64,000 nt of DNA from Caulobacter sp. X (GTDB lineage: Bacteria > Pseudomonadota > Alphaproteobacteria > Caulobacterales > Caulobacteraceae): positions 2,418,001 through 2,482,000 of the forward strand of contig NZ_PEGF01000001.1 of the NCBI RefSeq assembly GCF_002742635.1. The letters run 5' to 3'. The first letter of the stretch is position 1, and each line of letters opens with the position of its first letter. The position numbers and the translations under genes were made by a program. The notes under the pieces were generated by a model. That model was not told where the DNA came from and ran no database searches. It saw nothing but the letters and a program-made list of their open reading frames with translations. Below, one piece after another: positions 9,083 through 18,766 of the stretch.

Positions 9083-9751
9083 TCAATCGGAAGTCATATG
9101 CCTCCAGGCCGAAACCCCGATGGCGGCAGCGAGCATCAAGCTAAAACAGGTAACCACCCCACCAAGGAGCGCCAGAACACTGGCGCCGGCCAGGCTCTCG
9201 GTTGAGGACACTTTCGGTATGGCCTTGTTCAAGCCGCTAGCTAGGAACGACGCGAGAAAAAGCTGCCAGCGCAACCCTCGGGTCGATTTGAATGCTTTCC
9301 ACGGCCCCACCAGCGAGGCTGACGTGGCTTGCAGTAGGGGCCATCCAGGCAGGAACGCTAGCATGGCGCAGCCCGTGAGCAGGCACATCAGCGATATCGG
9401 CAGCACGGAAAGATTGGCGGGACGCCAGATCATGAGAGCTATGGCAAGCAGCACCGGCGACGCCATCGCTAGCAGGGTCGCCAAAAAGCGGCCTAGTCCG
9501 CTCCAAGACGGGCGATGCTCAACCATCGCCGTGCAAACATAGTAGGTAGACAGAACAGACCCCGCGATCAGAAACGCGGAACCCGTGTAATCCCAAGCTG
9601 TAAGGCCTGGTCTATGGAGCCAAAACAGGAAATCCAGCGCCCCAGATAAGAGGCCTAACGCGGAAAAGCACAGAAGGCCGAGTCGAGGCACGTTTCCAAG
9701 CTCGGCAACGACCTTCGATAGAAACATCTGGGTGTCTGTCGTTCGTGGCAT
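9083..9751 (-). CDS. Orphan multi-pass membrane protein
   Basis: I do not recognise this gene. The product has about 222 residues, with roughly six hydrophobic stretches in order: LGLLCFSALGLLSGAL, YTGSAFLIAGSVLSTYY, LLAMASPVLLAIALMI, LPISLMCLLTGCAMLAFL, LFLASFLASGLNK and a last one through VLALLGGVVTCFSLMLAAA. Loops contain few charged clusters and no catalytic motif. Codon use is visibly more AT-rich than its neighbours, which suggests recent acquisition. Starts at 9787 (GTG), 9751 and 9727 (ATG) are all possible and none has a good ribosome site. It sits beside repeats and 55 bases downstream of the globin gene on the same strand. Confidence 0.6.
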   Translation of the reverse strand: MPRTTDTQMFLSKVVAELGNVPRLGLLCFSALGLLSGALDFLFWLHRPGLTAWDYTGSAFLIAGSVLSTYYVCTAMVEHRPSWSGLGRFLATLLAMASPVLLAIALMIWRPANLSVLPISLMCLLTGCAMLAFLPGWPLLQATSASLVGPWKAFKSTRGLRWQLFLASFLASGLNKAIPKVSSTESLAGASVLALLGGVVTCFSLMLAAAIGVSAWRHMTSD

Positions 9752-9806
9752 GCATGATTGATAGGTTGAGCCGCGAGTAACGACCACCCGAAATGTCCCG
9801 CCGCCC

Positions 9807-10208
9807 TCACCGCGTCGTCATATTCCCCGACATCCGCCCAAACACCTCGCGCAGCGCCTGCGCCATCTCCGCCCCCACGCCCACCTGATCCAGCGCCCGG
9901 CCCATGGCGTCGGTCCACTGCCGCGCAAGCTCCGCGTCGATCGGCATCGACCTGTGCAGCGACATCATGCAGACGCCCGGCCGCGCGGCGAACCAGTCTC
10001 TCGGCCCGCCCAGCCAACCCGTGAGGAAGCCCGCCAGCGAGGCGCGCATCGGCGTCAGGTCCGGCGCGTGGACGGTCCGCAGCCGGGCATAGGCCGGATC
10101 GGTGTCCATCAGGTCGTAAAAGGCGTCGACCACCGCCTGGATACGGCTCGCGCCACCGATCTGGTCGAACGCGGTCTCGGCGGCTTGAGCTTCGGCGGCG
10201 CCGCTCAT
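9807..10208 (-). CDS. Truncated (group II-type) hemoglobin
   Basis: Small 2-over-2 globin that binds heme and O2 or NO; a role in redox or NO handling is likely but unproven here. The 133-residue protein shows the truncated-globin core: FDQIGGASRIQAVVDAFYDLM at the A-B-E region, LAGFLTGWLGG, a proximal-histidine candidate in MSLHRSMPI and the group II tryptophan in RQWTDAM. Its ATG overlaps the stop of the upstream CoA-transferase gene (ATGA), so the two are translationally coupled. Confidence 0.85.
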   Translation of the reverse strand: MSGAAEAQAAETAFDQIGGASRIQAVVDAFYDLMDTDPAYARLRTVHAPDLTPMRASLAGFLTGWLGGPRDWFAARPGVCMMSLHRSMPIDAELARQWTDAMGRALDQVGVGAEMAQALREVFGRMSGNMTTR

Positions 10209-11722
10209 TTCGGCCTCATGTCCCCGGTCTCGACGAACCGCTGGTGCCAGGCGAAGGCCTCCATCAAGAGGGTCGGCGACTGCTGGCCGTAGGAGTCGCG
10301 GCAGGCGCGGGCCAGATAGTCCTTCAGGGCCGGGCGATAGTCCGGGTGCGAGCAGTTCTCGATGATCACCTCGGCCCGCTGGCGGGGCGACAGGCCGCGC
10401 AGGTCGGCCAGGCCCTGCTCGGTGACCAGGATCTGGACGTCCTGGTTGATGTGGTCGACGTGCGGGGTCTTGGGCACGATCGTCGAGATCTTGCCGCCCT
10501 TGGCCGTCGAGGGGGCCATGAAGATCGAGACATAGGCGTTGCGGGCGAAGTCGCCGCTGCCGCCGATGCCGTTCTGGATGCGCGAGCCCATCAGGTGGGT
10601 CGAGTTCACCGCCCCGTGGATGTCAGCCTCGATCATGCCGTTAATGGCGATGCAGCCCAGGCGCCGGATCACTTCCGGGTGGTTGCTGATCTCCTGCGGG
10701 CGCAGCACCAGGCGGTCGCGGAACCTGTGCATGTCGGCGTTCAGGGTCGCGGCGGCCTCGGGGCTCAGCGAGAAGGCGGTGGCCGAGGCGGTCAAGAGCT
10801 TGCCGGACTCCATCAGCTCCAGCATCCCGTCCTGCAGCACCTCGGTATAGGCGGTCATCTTGTCGAAAGGCCCGTCGACCAGGCCGAACATCACCGCGTT
10901 GGCGATGTTGCCCACGCCCGACTGCAGCGGCAGCAAGGACGAGGGCAGACGACCCTTGGCGACCTCGTGGCGGAAGAACTCCAGGAGGTGGCCGGCGATG
11001 GCCTTGTGGTCCTCGCCCGGCGCGTCGAACGGCAGGTTGCGGTCGGGGGAGTCGGTCTCGACCACCGCGACCACCTTGGACGGGTCGCAGCGGAAATAGG
11101 GCTCGCCGATGCGTTGGTCGGGGCGGGTCAGCGGGATCGGCACGCGGTTCGGCGGCAGGGCGGTGCCGTAATAGATGTCGTGCATCCCCTCCAGCGCCGG
11201 GTTCTGCCAGCGATTGACCTCGAGGATCACCTTCGAGGCGCGGTCGATCCAGGTCTTGTTGTTGCCGACCGAGGACGAGGGGATCAGCGAGCCGTCGGCG
11301 CGGACGCCGCTGACCTCGATGATGGCGGTGTCCAGCGGCCCCAGGAACCCCTGCCACGCCATCGGCGCGACCTGGGACAGGTGCATGTCGAAATAGTCCA
11401 TCTCGCCGCGATTGATCTTGTCGCGGGCGATGGGGTCGGAGTTGTAGGGCAGGCGGAACTCGATGCCGTCGGCCTTGGCCAGGGCGCCGTCCAGCTCCGG
11501 ACCCGTCGAGGCGCCGGTCCAGACCCGCAGGCGGAACTTGTTTCCGGCGGCGTGCTCGGCCTCGATCCGCTTGGCCAGGGCCAGCGGCACGGCCTTGGGA
11601 TAGCCCGAGCCGGTGAAGCCGCTCATGCCCACCGTGCTGGCGGGATCGATCAGGGCGGCGGCGTCTTCCGCCGACATCACCTTGGCTTGCAGGCTTGCGA
11701 GGGCGATCCGTCCAGCGCTCAT
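10205..11722 (-). CDS. Acetyl-CoA hydrolase/transferase family protein (succinate:acetate CoA-transferase type)
   Basis: Moves CoA between acetate, succinate or propionate, or hydrolyses acetyl-CoA. The 505-residue length is typical of the Ach1/SucCoAT family. Visible landmarks are VGMSGFTGSGYPKAVP at residues 32-47, the conserved LPLQSGVGNIANAVMFG near the middle and GGSGDFARNAYVSIFMAPST in the C-terminal half. It ends VETGDMRPK and overlaps the globin start by 4 bases. Coupling of a globin to a CoA-transferase is unusual and hints at acetate or propionate metabolism at low oxygen, which is inference only. Confidence 0.92.
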   Translation of the reverse strand: MSAGRIALASLQAKVMSAEDAAALIDPASTVGMSGFTGSGYPKAVPLALAKRIEAEHAAGNKFRLRVWTGASTGPELDGALAKADGIEFRLPYNSDPIARDKINRGEMDYFDMHLSQVAPMAWQGFLGPLDTAIIEVSGVRADGSLIPSSSVGNNKTWIDRASKVILEVNRWQNPALEGMHDIYYGTALPPNRVPIPLTRPDQRIGEPYFRCDPSKVVAVVETDSPDRNLPFDAPGEDHKAIAGHLLEFFRHEVAKGRLPSSLLPLQSGVGNIANAVMFGLVDGPFDKMTAYTEVLQDGMLELMESGKLLTASATAFSLSPEAAATLNADMHRFRDRLVLRPQEISNHPEVIRRLGCIAINGMIEADIHGAVNSTHLMGSRIQNGIGGSGDFARNAYVSIFMAPSTAKGGKISTIVPKTPHVDHINQDVQILVTEQGLADLRGLSPRQRAEVIIENCSHPDYRPALKDYLARACRDSYGQQSPTLLMEAFAWHQRFVETGDMRPK

Positions 11723-11815
11723 GGCTTTGCTACTCCAGCATTACGCGGGCCCGCCTTAGCCGATGGCCGGCTCCGCGTCCCTTCCGTAAGAGCCCGGACG
11801 CGACGATCCGTCTTG

Positions 11816-12589
11816 TCAGCGCGCGCCGCAAGCAGGACAGGCGGGATCCGCCCCGATCCTGACCGTTCGCGTCTCGGCCGCCAGGGCGTCGTAGATCAAG
11901 AGCTTGCCCGACAGCGGCGCGCCGGCCCCGGCGATCAGCTTGATCGCCTCCAGCGCCATCATCGAACCGATCACCCCGGCCAGGGCGCCGACGACGCCCA
12001 CGAGGGCGCAGGTCTCGGCGTCGGGCGGGACCTCGGGCACCAGGCAGCGATAGCAGGGCTTGCCGTGGAACACGCCCACCTGCCCCGTCCAACGGCCCAG
12101 CGCCCCGCTGACCAGCGGCTTGCCGTGCGCCAGGCAGGCGTCGCTGACGGCGAAGCGGGTGGAAAAGTCATCGGTCCCGTCCAGGACGAGGTCGTATTGC
12201 TGGACAAGATCGCCGGCGTTCTGGGGATCCAGCCAGACCGGATGGGTCTCGACGGTCACGTGCGGATTGAGGGCGCCCAGGTGTTCCTTGGCCGCCTCGA
12301 CCTTGGGCCGGCCGACGTCGGACCCGGCGTAGAGCACCTGGCGCTGCAGGTTCGACAGCGACACCGCGTCGGGATCGACCAGGCCGATGGTCCCGATCCC
12401 GGCGGCCGCCAGGTACAGCGCCGCGGGCGCGCCGAGGCCGCCGGCGCCGACCATCAGCACCCGCGCGGCCTTCAGCTTCTGCTGGCCCGGACCGCCCACC
12501 TCGCGCAGCACCAGGTGGCGGGCGTAGCGTTCGACCTCGTCTTGCGAAAACCCCAACGCGCTTGACCCTCCGCCTTCGCCTCGCCACAT
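11816..12589 (-). CDS. moeB: MoeB/ThiF-like adenylyltransferase (E1-like sulfur-carrier activator)
   Basis: Adenylates the C-terminus of a ubiquitin-like sulfur carrier (MoaD or ThiS) for molybdopterin or thiamine synthesis. The N-terminal helix [18 protein letters not shown], the ATP loop [28 protein letters not shown] and the D in [10 protein letters not shown] are classic. The zinc cysteines appear as CYRCLVPE and CPACG at the very end. There is no rhodanese extension, so it is the short MoeB/ThiF form. The start is uncertain: ATG at 12589, or TTG at 12556, which has a GGAGG ribosome site 9 bases upstream and gives a family-like [14 protein letters not shown]. It diverges from hslV. Confidence 0.9.
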   Translation of the reverse strand: MWRGEGGGSSALGFSQDEVERYARHLVLREVGGPGQQKLKAARVLMVGAGGLGAPAALYLAAAGIGTIGLVDPDAVSLSNLQRQVLYAGSDVGRPKVEAAKEHLGALNPHVTVETHPVWLDPQNAGDLVQQYDLVLDGTDDFSTRFAVSDACLAHGKPLVSGALGRWTGQVGVFHGKPCYRCLVPEVPPDAETCALVGVVGALAGVIGSMMALEAIKLIAGAGAPLSGKLLIYDALAAETRTVRIGADPACPACGAR

Positions 12590-12597
12590 GCGAAGCC

Positions 12598-13164
12598 ATG
12601 CAAGGCAATTCTTCAAACTTCCCCGACTGGCACGGCACGACCATCCTGGCGGTGCGCAAGAACGGCCAGACCGTGATCGCCGGCGACGGACAGGTGTCAA
12701 TGGGCCCAACCGTCGTCAAGGGCAACGCCCGCAAGGTGCGGCGCCTGGCCGGCGGCAAGGTCGTCGCAGGCTTCGCCGGGGCCACGGCCGACGCCTTCAC
12801 GCTGATCGAGCGGCTCGAGGCCAAGCTGGAGCAGTATCCCGACCAGCTGGCCCGCGCCTGCGTGGACCTGGCCAAGGACTGGCGGACCGACCGCTACCTG
12901 CGCCGCCTGGAGGCCATGCTGCTGGTGGCCGACAACACCGCCATCTACACCGTCACCGGCGTCGGCGACGTGCTGGAGCCGGGCGAGAGCGCCGGCGGCG
13001 GGGCCGTGGCGGCCATCGGTTCGGGCGGCAACTACGCCCTGGCGGCCGCCAAGGCCCTGATCGACCAGGACCTCACCGCCGAGGAGATCGCCCGCAAGGC
13101 CATGGGCATCGCGGCCGAGATCTGTGTCTATACGAACGGTAACCTGACCGTCGAAAGCTTGTAG
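12598..13164 (+). CDS. hslV: ATP-dependent protease subunit HslV (ClpQ)
   Basis: Proteolytic dodecamer of the HslVU protease, a proteasome beta-type threonine protease in the cytoplasm. The 188-residue product reads [20 protein letters not shown] near its N-terminus. As usual for HslV the catalytic threonine (HG|TT) becomes N-terminal after removal of a short propeptide, here about 14 residues. [14 protein letters not shown] near residue 140 and the ending NLTVESL are family features. The start is the ATG at 12598. hslU follows but is separated by an unrelated gene of 837 bases. Confidence 0.96.
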   Translation: MQGNSSNFPDWHGTTILAVRKNGQTVIAGDGQVSMGPTVVKGNARKVRRLAGGKVVAGFAGATADAFTLIERLEAKLEQYPDQLARACVDLAKDWRTDRYLRRLEAMLLVADNTAIYTVTGVGDVLEPGESAGGGAVAAIGSGGNYALAAAKALIDQDLTAEEIARKAMGIAAEICVYTNGNLTVESL

Positions 13165-13192
13165 GCTTTACTCCCGCCGGGAGGATTTCCGC

Positions 13193-14025
13193 ATGCTCAA
13201 GATCTTGCTCGGCGTCGGCCTGGCTTCGACGCTTTTTGTCTCGGCCCAGGCCCAGACCCCGGCGGCCCAGGTGGAGGCCGCCGAGCGCGCCTTCGCCGCC
13301 GACGGGCTGGCGCTGGGGGTGCGGGACTCGTTCCTCAAGCACATGGCCGACGACGCGATCGTCTTCGCCCCGGGCCCGGTCAGCGCCAGGGCGCTGTACG
13401 AACAGCGGCCCTCCAGCAAGAAGCCCAAGCTGGAATGGTGGCCGCAGAGGGTCGTGGCGGCGCGGTCGGGGGATCTTGCTCTCTCGGTCGGCCCGTGGGC
13501 GATCAACGGCAAGCGCGGCGGCTACTATGCCACGATCTGGCGGCGCGAGCCGAACGGCGGCTGGAAGTGGATCTATGACGGCGGGGCGGCAGCCGATCCG
13601 GCGCCCGCGCCGGGCCCGCAGGCGCCCGCCCGGCTCGACGCCCCCGCCAAGACCGGCGAGGCCTCGGCGGCGATCGCCTTCGACAAGGTCAGGGCCGCCG
13701 AGTCCGCCCTGGCCGCGGCGGCCGAGCGCGACGCGCCAGGCGCCTATCGCAAGGTCCTCGCCGCCGACGCCTGGTTGCTGGGGCCCAAGGGCGCCGAGGG
13801 CCTGGCCCCCGCCGCCGTGACGGAGCGGGTGGCGGCGCGCCCGGAGCGGATGGCGCTGACCCTGCGCGGCGGCGGCGCCTCCAAGGCCGGGGACTTCGTC
13901 TGGACCCACGGCGAAACCGGTTGGGCCGACCACCAGGAAATCATCGAGCACGCTCACTATATGCATGTCTGGCAGAAGCGCCCCGAAGGGTGGCGCCTGA
14001 TCTTCGAGGCCCTGATCAACGACCG

Positions 14026-14029
<4 letters not shown>
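13193..14029 (+). CDS. Secreted protein with two NTF2-like (SnoaL/DUF4440-type) domains
   Basis: I do not know its function. The 278-residue product has a signal peptide ([20 protein letters not shown], cleavage near AQA|QT) followed by two similar halves. Each half starts [13 protein letters not shown] or [12 protein letters not shown] and ends with a W-rich strand ([23 protein letters not shown] and [18 protein letters not shown]), the hallmark of NTF2-like DUF4440 domains. An alanine/proline linker (residues 137-155) separates them. The gene has a GGGAGGA ribosome site and its stop overlaps the hslU ATG (ATGA). It sits between hslV and hslU, where nothing is normally found. A periplasmic protein translated with a cytoplasmic protease may simply be an insertion. 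Confidence 0.8.
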
Positions 14030-15318
<1,289 letters not shown>

Positions 15319-15321
15319 ACG

Positions 15322-15462
15322 GACACCTTCTCCCTCAAGGAGAAGGCGGGACCCGCGCCGCAGGCGTGGGGGGATGAGGGATTACGACGGCCGACGCCTT
15401 ATCCCCTCACCCTCCCATCGCGTCGCGATGGGCCCCGCCCTCTCCCGCTGGGAGAGGGTGTC
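15322..15462. repeat. Palindromic element, family B, overlapping the 3' end of the Ada/Ogt gene
   Basis: A 141-bp unit bounded by 13-base inverted ends, GACACCTTCTCCC (15322-15334) and GGGAGAGGGTGTC (15450-15462), with one mismatch. Internal hairpins include TCTCCCTCAAGGAGA and CCCATCGCGTCGCGATGGG. It begins 3 bases after hslU ends, and its right part encodes the last 18 or so codons of the downstream convergent gene. Confidence 0.75.
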
Positions 15463-16348
15463 GTTGGACCGCCTCCATCCCCAGGATCGCCGCCTTCCGC
15501 GCCAGGCCCCAGTGGTAGCCGGTGAGCTTGCCGCTCTTGGCGATGGCGCGGTGGCAGGGGATCAGCAGCGAGATCGGGTTGGCCCCGATCGCGCCGCCGG
15601 TCGCCTGGAACGCGCCGGGCTTGCCGGCCCAGGCGGCGACCTGGCCGTAGGTGGCCGTCGCGCCGGTCGGGATGGTCAGCAGGGCCTTCCAGACCTGGAT
15701 GTGGAACGGCGAGCCGATCAGCACCACCGGCAAGGGCCCCTCCCCGCCCGCGAAGGCGCGCAGGGCCATGGCCTGGGCGGCCGCGTCGTCGCGGACCCAG
15801 TCGGCGGCCGGGAAGCGGCGGTGCATGTCGGCGAAGCTCATCTCATCGTCGCCGTCGGAGAAGGCGAGACCCGCCAGGCCCCGCTCGGCCATCACGAACA
15901 GGCCCTTGCCGAACGGCGTCGGGGCCCAGCCCCAGGTGAGGCGCATGCCCGCGCCGCGGCGCCGGACCTCGCCCGGCGTCGCCGCCTCCTGGGCGATGAA
16001 CAGGTCATGCAGCCGTGACGGTCCGGACAGCCCCGCGTCGAAAGCCGCGTCGAGCACCGTGCCCCCGGCTTCCAAGGACCGCCGCGCCTCGGCGTGGGCG
16101 ATGGCCGAGACGAAGGTCTTGGGACTGACCCCCGCCCAGCGGGTGAAGATCCTCTGGAAGTGGAACGGCGACAGGCCCACGGCCTGGGCGGCCTCGTCCA
16201 GCGAGGGATGATCGGACCACCGCTCGGCCAGCCAGTCGAGCGCCTTGGCCATGCGGTGGTAGTCGACCGAGCGTTCGGCCAGACGCGCCAGCTCTTGGCT
16301 GGCGGCCTCCGAAAGGCCCGTCGAAAGGGGTGATGCGTCGTATGCCAT
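15407..16348 (-). CDS. AraC-type HTH plus methylated-DNA--cysteine S-methyltransferase (Ada/Ogt-like)
   Basis: DNA repair protein that transfers O6-methylguanine methyl groups to its own cysteine. The 313-residue product has an AraC-type helix-turn-helix at about 30-125 (LSPFHFQRIFTRWAGVSPKTF) and a C-terminal methyltransferase domain with the active-site motif IPCHRAIAKSG and the preceding TGGAIGANP. The N-terminal Ada zinc domain with its methyl-accepting cysteines is absent, so it may not be an inducible sensor like E. coli Ada. The tail HPLPAGEGGAHRDAMGG is not family-like: it is translated from repeat element B. The start MAYDASPLS at 16348 is the first ATG that keeps the HTH intact. Confidence 0.88.
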   Translation of the reverse strand: MAYDASPLSTGLSEAASQELARLAERSVDYHRMAKALDWLAERWSDHPSLDEAAQAVGLSPFHFQRIFTRWAGVSPKTFVSAIAHAEARRSLEAGGTVLDAAFDAGLSGPSRLHDLFIAQEAATPGEVRRRGAGMRLTWGWAPTPFGKGLFVMAERGLAGLAFSDGDDEMSFADMHRRFPAADWVRDDAAAQAMALRAFAGGEGPLPVVLIGSPFHIQVWKALLTIPTGATATYGQVAAWAGKPGAFQATGGAIGANPISLLIPCHRAIAKSGKLTGYHWGLARKAAILGMEAVQRHPLPAGEGGAHRDAMGG

Positions 16349-16401
16349 GTCCGACACGCTAGTCCCGTCGGATAACGCCGTCCGCCCGGTTCTTGCGCCG
16401 C

Positions 16402-16878
16402 TCACGACCATCGCTCGTTCCGCGCCGCGCGGATGGCGTCCTGCAGCGCGTTGGCGAAGCTGATCCGCTCGTCGGGGCTGAGCGAGCGCGCCAGGGTCAG
16501 GCGCTTGCGGTGGATCATTAGCCGCACGCGGGCGTCGTGCTCGCCGGGGAGATCGACGCCCACCCGGGTGAAGGCGGTCGGCGAGGTCCAGACCGTCCGC
16601 GCGCCCTTCTCATCCTCGCGGCTGACCGTCACGGCCTCGGCGGTGACCTGGACGCGCTCGACGCGCTTGGCGGCCCGGTCGCTGGCGCGGAAGGCGATCC
16701 ACAGCGCCAGGACGTCTAGGCCCAAGAACGGCAGCACCGGCGGCGCGCCGACCACCAGCAGGAAGATGGCGACAAGGATGTTGAAGGCCATGACCACGGC
16801 CAGCAGCACCGCCGCGCCCTGCGGCGTCAACGAGCGGTGCGGCGCGATCACCCGGTCCATGTAGAGCGGCGAGGCCAT
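16402..16878 (-). CDS. DUF2244 family membrane protein
   Basis: Function unknown. The 158-residue protein begins with a short polar region (DRVIAPHRSLTPQGA), then has two closely spaced membrane segments (VLLAVVMAFNILVAIFLLVV and PFLGLDVLALWIAFRA). A soluble beta-rich C-terminal domain follows (RVQVTAEAVTVSRED, WVRL-like strands, FANALQDAIRAAR). The layout matches the DUF2244 family of alphaproteobacteria. It is divergent from nth, with 54 bases between starts. Confidence 0.8.
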   Translation of the reverse strand: MASPLYMDRVIAPHRSLTPQGAAVLLAVVMAFNILVAIFLLVVGAPPVLPFLGLDVLALWIAFRASDRAAKRVERVQVTAEAVTVSREDEKGARTVWTSPTAFTRVGVDLPGEHDARVRLMIHRKRLTLARSLSPDERISFANALQDAIRAARNERWS

Positions 16879-16932
16879 GGGCGGAGAATTTAGGCGCGGC
16901 CGGCCCGCTTGGCGAGAGGGGCGCATCACGGC

Positions 16933-17622
16933 ATGGTCCGCGCCATGGCCAAACCCGCCCAAGCCAAGCCCGTGATCTCTCCCGCCGAACGCGAGCGCGT
17001 CGAGATTCTGTTCGAGCGGTTCGAGAGCCTGGAGCTGCGGCCCAAGACCGAGCTCAACTACTCCAACCCCTACGAGCTGGTCACGGCCGTGGCCCTCTCG
17101 GCCCAGGCCACCGACGTCAGCGTCAACAAGGCCACCGACAAGCTGTTCAAGGTCGCCAATACGCCCCAGGCCATGCTGGACCTCGGCGAGGCCGGCCTGA
17201 TCCCCTACATCGCCTCGATCGGCCTCTACCGGACCAAGGCCAAGAACGTCATCGCCACGGCCAACATCCTGGTCAGCCAGTACGGCGGCGAGGTGCCGCT
17301 GAACCGCGAGGCGCTGGAAAGCCTGCCCGGCGTCGGCCGCAAGACCGCCAGCGTGGTGCTGAACGAGCTGGACATTGAGCCCGCCATCGCCGTCGACACC
17401 CACGTCTTCCGCGTCTCGCACCGGCTGAAGCTGTCGGCCGGCAAGACCCCCGACGCGGTCGAGCAGGACCTGATGCGGGTCGTGCCCGCGCCGTATCAGA
17501 CGCGGGCGCACCACTGGCTGATCCTGCACGGTCGGTATGTGTGCGTGGCGCGGAAACCGAAGTGCGAGATCTGCAAGATCAGCGATCTGTGTCCGTCGCG
17601 GGAGCTATTTTTGGGGGCGTGA
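16933..17622 (+). CDS. nth: Endonuclease III (DNA glycosylase/AP lyase)
   Basis: Removes oxidised pyrimidines and cleaves the abasic site in base-excision repair. The helix-hairpin-helix LPGVGRKTASVVL carries the catalytic lysine, and the catalytic aspartate lies in AVDTHVFRVSHRL. The [4Fe-4S] ligands are complete as C-x6-C-x2-C-x5-C in CVARKPKCEICKISDLC. Two ATGs are possible: 16933, with a GAGGGG sequence 11 bases upstream, or 16945. The former is reported; the product is about 229 residues. It ends 9 bases before repeat family A copy 2. Confidence 0.96.
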   Translation: MVRAMAKPAQAKPVISPAERERVEILFERFESLELRPKTELNYSNPYELVTAVALSAQATDVSVNKATDKLFKVANTPQAMLDLGEAGLIPYIASIGLYRTKAKNVIATANILVSQYGGEVPLNREALESLPGVGRKTASVVLNELDIEPAIAVDTHVFRVSHRLKLSAGKTPDAVEQDLMRVVPAPYQTRAHHWLILHGRYVCVARKPKCEICKISDLCPSRELFLGA

Positions 17623-17630
17623 CGCGCGCC

Positions 17631-17751
17631 AAGTTCCTCCCCCGCGTCGCGGGGGAGGTGGCCCAGAGGGCCGGAGGGGGCAAGCTGGGCCTAAGCCGTG
17701 TTCGCCCCCTCAGTCGCTCCGCGACAGCTCCCCCGCATCGCGGGGGAGCAT
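17631..17751. repeat. Palindromic intergenic element, family A copy 2
   Basis: Begins AAGTTCCTCCCCCGCG, like copy 1, with nested hairpins CTCCCCCGCGTCGCGGGGGAG, GGCCCAGAGGGCC and a final CTCCCCCGCATCGCGGGGGAG. The order of internal blocks is reversed relative to copy 1. It fills the gap between convergent nth and the ATP-grasp gene and may double as a terminator. Confidence 0.8.
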
Positions 17752-17762
17752 CTTTCACCTCG

Positions 17763-18620
17763 CTAGCCAATCGCCCGCATCACCGCCGCCGCGAAGGCCG
17801 CGCCCTTGTCGTGGGCGTGCTCCAGGAAGAGGTCGGGTTCGATGACCTCCAGCTCCATCAGCTGGGGCGTGTGGTCGAGGCCGCGGATCAGATCGACGCG
17901 GGCGTAGGTCAGGTTCCCCGGCGCGGCGTTCAGCACCATTTCCGCCGCGTGCAGGGCCTCGGGCTCCGGCGCGATCTCGCTGACCTGGCCGCCGAACTGC
18001 GGCTGGACGCGGAAGTCGCCGTCGACCGCCACCTTGGCCACGGCGTGGCTGAACTGGCCGTCGAAATAGAACAGCGAGAGCTCGCCTTCCTCTCCGACCG
18101 CCGGCAGGAAGGGCTGGATCAGCGCCGGGCCCTTGGGACCGCCGTCCAGCGACCCGTGGCGCTTGACGCGGATGGTGTCCTGCGAGCCGGCCGAGACCTG
18201 CGGCTTGACCACCACCTCGTCGACCCCGAACGCGTCGAAGGCGGCCTCGACCGCCTCCATCGTCAGGCGATCATGGGCGTGGGTCGGAACGACGGGCGCG
18301 CCCTTGCCGGCCAGCTCCAGAAGATAGGTCTTCGTCGCGTTCCAGCGCATGACCGAGGCCGGATTGGCGACGCGGATCCTGTCGGCCTCCAGCCGGTCCA
18401 GCAGGGCGAACCACTCGGCCTGGCGGTGGTGATAGCCCCAGGCCAGGGACGGCATGACCAGGCGCGCGCGGCCGCGCTCGATCGGATCCGTCCAGGGCTG
18501 GGCGCCGACCAGCAGGCCGTGGGCGCGCAGCGGCGCGGCCAGGCGCTCGAACAGCGGCGTCCAGGTCGTGGCGAACCTCGGCTCGTCTCGGGCCGGAACC
18601 AGGATCAGGACGTCGACCAT
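17763..18620 (-). CDS. ATP-grasp domain protein of unknown substrate
   Basis: An ATP-dependent carboxylate-amine/thiol ligase-like protein of 285 residues. The N-terminal preATP-grasp part starts MVDVLILVPARDEPRF. ATP-binding elements are visible in VDEVVVKPQVSAGSQDTIRV (lysine plus glycine-rich loop) and ALIQPFLPAVGEEGELSLFYF, and the metal-binding ELEVIEPDLFLEH lies near the C-terminus. It resembles RimK/glutathione synthetase-type enzymes, but the partner amine cannot be inferred. A GTG at 18632 (VSKPMVDVL) is an alternative start. It is divergent from the PfkB kinase gene, 146 bases away. Confidence 0.75.
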   Translation of the reverse strand: MVDVLILVPARDEPRFATTWTPLFERLAAPLRAHGLLVGAQPWTDPIERGRARLVMPSLAWGYHHRQAEWFALLDRLEADRIRVANPASVMRWNATKTYLLELAGKGAPVVPTHAHDRLTMEAVEAAFDAFGVDEVVVKPQVSAGSQDTIRVKRHGSLDGGPKGPALIQPFLPAVGEEGELSLFYFDGQFSHAVAKVAVDGDFRVQPQFGGQVSEIAPEPEALHAAEMVLNAAPGNLTYARVDLIRGLDHTPQLMELEVIEPDLFLEHAHDKGAAFAAAVMRAIG

Positions 18621-18766
18621 CGGTTTGCTCACGCTTGCTTCAACATCGGCGGTTAGATTGTCGCAGGCCGCCAGGCAAGGCTCGCGTTGCCTTGAGGCCG
18701 CACTTCCTTTAATCGCCCTTCTACTTGGGCCCACCGCCCTGTTCTTTCAAAGGTTTGCTCCGCTCC

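Noticed and set aside
10244..12565. Long plus-strand frame opposite the CoA-transferase and moeB
   Set aside because: High-GC shadow frame; low-complexity protein with no motif, antisense to two clear genes.
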